Below are positions 61,617-64,000 of a stretch of DNA of 64,000 bases, piece by piece. Made by a program: the position numbers and the translations under genes. Source of the stretch: Paenibacillus tengchongensis (GTDB lineage: Bacteria > Bacillota > Bacilli > Paenibacillales > Paenibacillaceae); assembly GCF_008973665.1 (NCBI RefSeq), contig NZ_WACP01000014.1, positions 119,284 to 183,283 on the forward strand, given 5' to 3'. A model generated the notes under the pieces. The model was not told where the DNA came from. It made no database searches and saw only the letters and a list, made by a program, of their open reading frames with translations. How positions within the stretch are numbered: position 1 is the stretch's first letter; each line of letters begins with the position of its first letter.

Positions 61617-61937
61617 GCATATGGTGACATGGACTTCGGTTACGGCCAGTCCGGTCATTTTTTCCACACGACTCTTAATGAGGTCCTGCAGACGCCTGGA
61701 GATTTGCGGCAAGGGCGTGCCGAGTCTGATAATTGGAAAGATCCGGAATGCTACTTGCGAACCGCTGACTTCAAGTCCGACCGCTTTATAGAAGTCCTTC
61801 CTGTTTCTGCGTTTGGTTGTGCCTTCCATCAGGGCTGTAATCTCCTGCATCTCCTGAATAGCCGTCCCGGCAATCTTCGTGATCGTCCGGTTCGATATCG
61901 CTATAGTCCCTCTGCATTCGTAATCTGACGGTTTCAT
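61602..61937 (-). CDS. Asp23/Gls24-family envelope stress protein
   Basis: A 111-residue Asp23-like protein: RGTIAISNRTITKIAGTAI, SGSQVAFRIFPIIRLGTPLP, QDLIKSRVEKMTGLAVTEV and HVTICGIAP, the usual strand-helix order. Asp23 proteins form a membrane-associated layer linked to envelope stress. GGAGGAGG lies upstream of the ATG. Its 3' end overlaps the hairpin of the kinase gene. It is 44 bp downstream of the AI-2E gene on the same strand, probably in one operon. Confidence 0.9.
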   Translation of the reverse strand: MKPSDYECRGTIAISNRTITKIAGTAIQEMQEITALMEGTTKRRNRKDFYKAVGLEVSGSQVAFRIFPIIRLGTPLPQISRRLQDLIKSRVEKMTGLAVTEVHVTICGIAP

Positions 61938-61981
61938 TATAGCGCCTCCTCCTTCAAGTCCGGGTTACCGCGTCATAGCGT

Positions 61982-63061
61982 TTATAGACCCTCCCACTTC
62001 TCTTTCAGGAACAGCTGGTAGATATGCTTGGCTACAATCTTCAGGACCACATAGACCGGAATAATAATCAGCATGCCGATAATTCCGAACAGATTGCCGA
62101 CTCCAAGTACCAGTACTGTGGTGGTGATCGGGTGAATCTCCAGGTTTTTGCCAAAAATCAGCGGCTGGATAATGTTATCCTGAATCTGCTGCGCCAGCAG
62201 AATGATAACCAGCGCCCATATTCCCGTGCTTGTCGATTCGATCAGACCGATAATAACAATGGGAACCGAAGAGATGATGGCCCCGAAATACGGAATGAAG
62301 TTCATCAGCACCGCGATCAGTGTCAGCACCAGTGCATAAGGCAGGCCGATGATCAGGAATCCCAGGTACATGAGCACCCCCAGCGCAATATTCACCATCA
62401 CTCTGCTCAGAATGTAGTTGTTCAGGGCGGCGTCGATTTCTTTCAGAATCCCCGCTGACCGGGAACGGAAACGGAGCGGCAGCACTTTAACCAGAAGCTT
62501 TCCGAATTTATCCCCGTCCTTCAGCATATAGAACAGCAGAATCGGAAATGTGAACACAATAATCGCCACATTCGAGACCGCCGAGAACAGGTTGGAGATA
62601 TAGTTCGTCATCAGCGTGAAGCCTTTGTTCAGATATTCCGTGAAATGCGAGAAGAGTCCGCTGTCGCCGGGAAGGATTTTAGCCATAAACCCGCTTTGCT
62701 CAAGCTCGGTCACTTTGGCGTCAAACACCTGCAGCAGGTGCGGTACGTTCTGGATCATGGTCGTCAGCTGCGATTTCAGCGGCGGCCACACGCCTCCCCA
62801 GAAGGCCAGTACCACTGCGGCAAGCACCAGATAGATCAGCAGAATAGCCGGTGAACGCTTCAGCTTCTTCTTCTCCAATACACCGACCAGCGGACGCAGT
62901 AAATAATAGAAGAAGCCCGCAAGCAGCAAGGGGATCAAGATAATGCCCGTCAGGGCCTGAAACGGCTTGAAGATAAAATCGACTAAAGATCCCACGTAGA
63001 TAATCGCAAGGACAAGAAACACCGCTTTGCCTACGGTGAGAAATCTGTTCAGCTGGTTCAT
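61982..63061 (-). CDS. AI-2E-family transporter
   Basis: A 359-residue membrane protein with about seven to eight hydrophobic segments. Family blocks: LAGFFYYLLRPLVGVLEKKK, FPILLFYMLKDGDKFGKLL, NYILSRVMVNIALGVLMYLG, GLPYALVLTLIAVLMNFIPY and the QIQDNIIQPLIFGKNLEIHP block. Family members include TqsA and sodium/proton antiporters, so the cargo is not assigned. TAGGAG lies upstream of the ATG. It leads a probable operon with the Asp23 gene. Confidence 0.92.
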   Translation of the reverse strand: MNQLNRFLTVGKAVFLVLAIIYVGSLVDFIFKPFQALTGIILIPLLLAGFFYYLLRPLVGVLEKKKLKRSPAILLIYLVLAAVVLAFWGGVWPPLKSQLTTMIQNVPHLLQVFDAKVTELEQSGFMAKILPGDSGLFSHFTEYLNKGFTLMTNYISNLFSAVSNVAIIVFTFPILLFYMLKDGDKFGKLLVKVLPLRFRSRSAGILKEIDAALNNYILSRVMVNIALGVLMYLGFLIIGLPYALVLTLIAVLMNFIPYFGAIISSVPIVIIGLIESTSTGIWALVIILLAQQIQDNIIQPLIFGKNLEIHPITTTVLVLGVGNLFGIIGMLIIIPVYVVLKIVAKHIYQLFLKEKWEGL

Positions 63062-63149
63062 GGGTCAACTCCTAATAAGCTCATGTATGAAGGCCTGAAC
63101 CCTCCCTTCTATTTATAGCGTTCCAATCTTTATTTAATCTAAACCGAAC

Positions 63150-63674
63150 CTAAAGATTAGTTAAGGTTTTGGTCATGATATAGTCGGTCTGCACTTCGTC
63201 GCCTATGACGAACGGATGCGTACCCGTTTGCACAAAGCCCATTCTGCTGTAAAAAGCAATGGCGTTCCCGTTGTGCTCCCATACCCCGAGCCAAACTTTG
63301 GTTTTGCTCTGCTGCTTCGCCAGCTCGGCGGCCTTGTCGATCAGCAGTCTCCCCAGCCCCTGCTTATGAAAGCTCTGTCTGATGTAGATCCGTTCGATTT
63401 CAAGCGACGCCTCCCCCATCGCCTCGGATTGGGCTGCCCCGGTATTCAGCTTCATATATCCGGCAACCTCGTTATCCGTCATCAGCAGATAAAACTCCGA
63501 AGACGGTTTATTGAGCTCCTGTTCCAGCTTGTCCAGGCTGAAGGCCTGCTCCAGATAAGCGGCCATGGTCTCTTCCGAATTCTGATCTTTAAATGTCTCC
63601 TCAAATGTCACATAACTAATCTCCTGCAGCAGCTTCAGGTCCTCTAAAGTACACTTCTTGATCGTCATAGTCAT
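63150..63674 (-). CDS. GNAT-family N-acetyltransferase
   Basis: A 174-residue GNAT protein: LLQEISYVTFEETFKDQNSE, ASLEIERIYIRQSFHKQGLG, RLLIDKAAELAKQQSKTKVW and WEHNGNAIAFYSRMGFVQTG, the last being the acetyl-CoA-proximal segment typical of PaiA-like enzymes. AGGGGGAG lies upstream of the ATG. It is a single-gene unit upstream of AI-2E; its substrate (perhaps a polyamine) is uncertain. Confidence 0.85.
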   Translation of the reverse strand: MTMTIKKCTLEDLKLLQEISYVTFEETFKDQNSEETMAAYLEQAFSLDKLEQELNKPSSEFYLLMTDNEVAGYMKLNTGAAQSEAMGEASLEIERIYIRQSFHKQGLGRLLIDKAAELAKQQSKTKVWLGVWEHNGNAIAFYSRMGFVQTGTHPFVIGDEVQTDYIMTKTLTNL

Positions 63675-63762
63675 GCTGATGCTCCCCCTTCATCCGGTTA
63701 ACTCTTAATGGTATAAAAGATAGCATACCCGCATTTTGTTGCAAATGCAATAAAATGCTCAG

Positions 63763-63792
63763 CAAAAAAACGGCCTCCCCGAAGGGAGACCG
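63763..63792 (-). terminator. Intrinsic terminator of the pts-type gene
   Basis: CGGCCTCCC-CGAA-GGGAGACCG forms a stem with one mismatch; seven T residues follow on the minus strand. It lies 79 bp after the stop at 63871. Confidence 0.8.
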
Positions 63793-63870
63793 GTAAGTGT
63801 AGTTGGTGGAAAAGTGAATTTACGGGTAACGGAATGAATCCAATTTGGGAGGCGCTGTCAAATTGGCAGC

Positions 63871-64000
63871 TTACTGCGTGATGCTCTGCACCAGCGCGGC
63901 CACTTCCTCGGCGGTGCCGAGCTGCAGCGCCTTCGCGGCCAGCTCCTTCATCTCGGCGGCCGACAGCTTCGCAATCTGGCTGCGCGCCGGCAGGATCGAG
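63871..64000 (-). CDS. ptsI: C-terminus of PTS enzyme I (partial)
   Basis: The last 42 codons of a minus-strand gene cut by the window edge: SILPARSQIAKLSAAEMKEL, then AAKALQLGTAEEVAALVQSI and TQ. This matches the C-terminal end of phosphoenolpyruvate-protein phosphotransferase (enzyme I), the first step of the sugar phosphotransferase system. The gene is GC-richer than its neighbours. Assignment rests only on this short tail. Confidence 0.72.
   Translation of the reverse strand, partial: SILPARSQIAKLSAAEMKELAAKALQLGTAEEVAALVQSITQ

Overview
This window comes from the chromosome of an endospore-forming Firmicute, most likely Paenibacillus or a close relative. Evidence: an alpha/beta-type small acid-soluble spore protein and a Tlp spore protein, moderately high GC, strong AGGAGG-type ribosome binding sites, frequent TTG/GTG starts, many AraC-type regulators beside glycoside hydrolases, and single-gene or short-operon organisation with clear hairpin terminators. 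I saw no rRNA, tRNA, CRISPR array, insertion sequence or prophage.

Region 1 (1-20 kb) is a plant-polysaccharide and glycan region: a serine hydrolase, a GH43 enzyme, a UDP-sulfoquinovose synthase homologue, a DUF5107/TPR protein, two GH2 enzymes and a GH105-GH28 pectin operon, with three AraC regulators next to their probable targets. A conserved operator-like motif lies upstream of both the DUF5107/TPR gene and the first GH2 gene, which suggests one regulon. HD-domain and APH-type genes sit between the sugar genes.

Region 2 (20-45 kb) is a mosaic of small redox, detoxification and transport units with their regulators: Rrf2, MerR, MarR, TetR and three LysR proteins; aldo/keto reductases, a nitroreductase, an old-yellow enzyme, OsmC, MFS and NCS2 transporters and an amino-acid ABC importer. 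It holds three decayed genes (an MFS transporter, an aldo/keto reductase and a stalk-domain protein) and an AT-rich aldo/keto reductase-TetR island that looks acquired.

Region 3 (44-50 kb) groups proteins acting on the translation and transcription machinery: a FusB-type EF-G-binding protein with a leader-peptide attenuator, a GreA/Rnk-like protein behind a stable 5' hairpin and a 23-codon overlapping ORF, and the RNA polymerase recycling ATPase HelD.

Region 4 (50-64 kb) is envelope-oriented: two OmpR-type two-component systems, a heterodimeric ABC exporter, cardiolipin synthase, an Asp23 protein, an AI-2E-family membrane protein, and at the edge the C-terminus of PTS enzyme I. A duplicated 56-57 bp palindromic element lies between the exporter and cardiolipin synthase genes.

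The observations most worth checking are the translational-attenuation leader of the FusB-type gene (45013-45250), the shared AraC operator motif (9194-9225 and 12233-12263), the orphan sulfoquinovose synthase (2702-3928), three tandem palindromes before the nitroreductase (27029-27070), and several non-canonical start codons (CTG, ATA).
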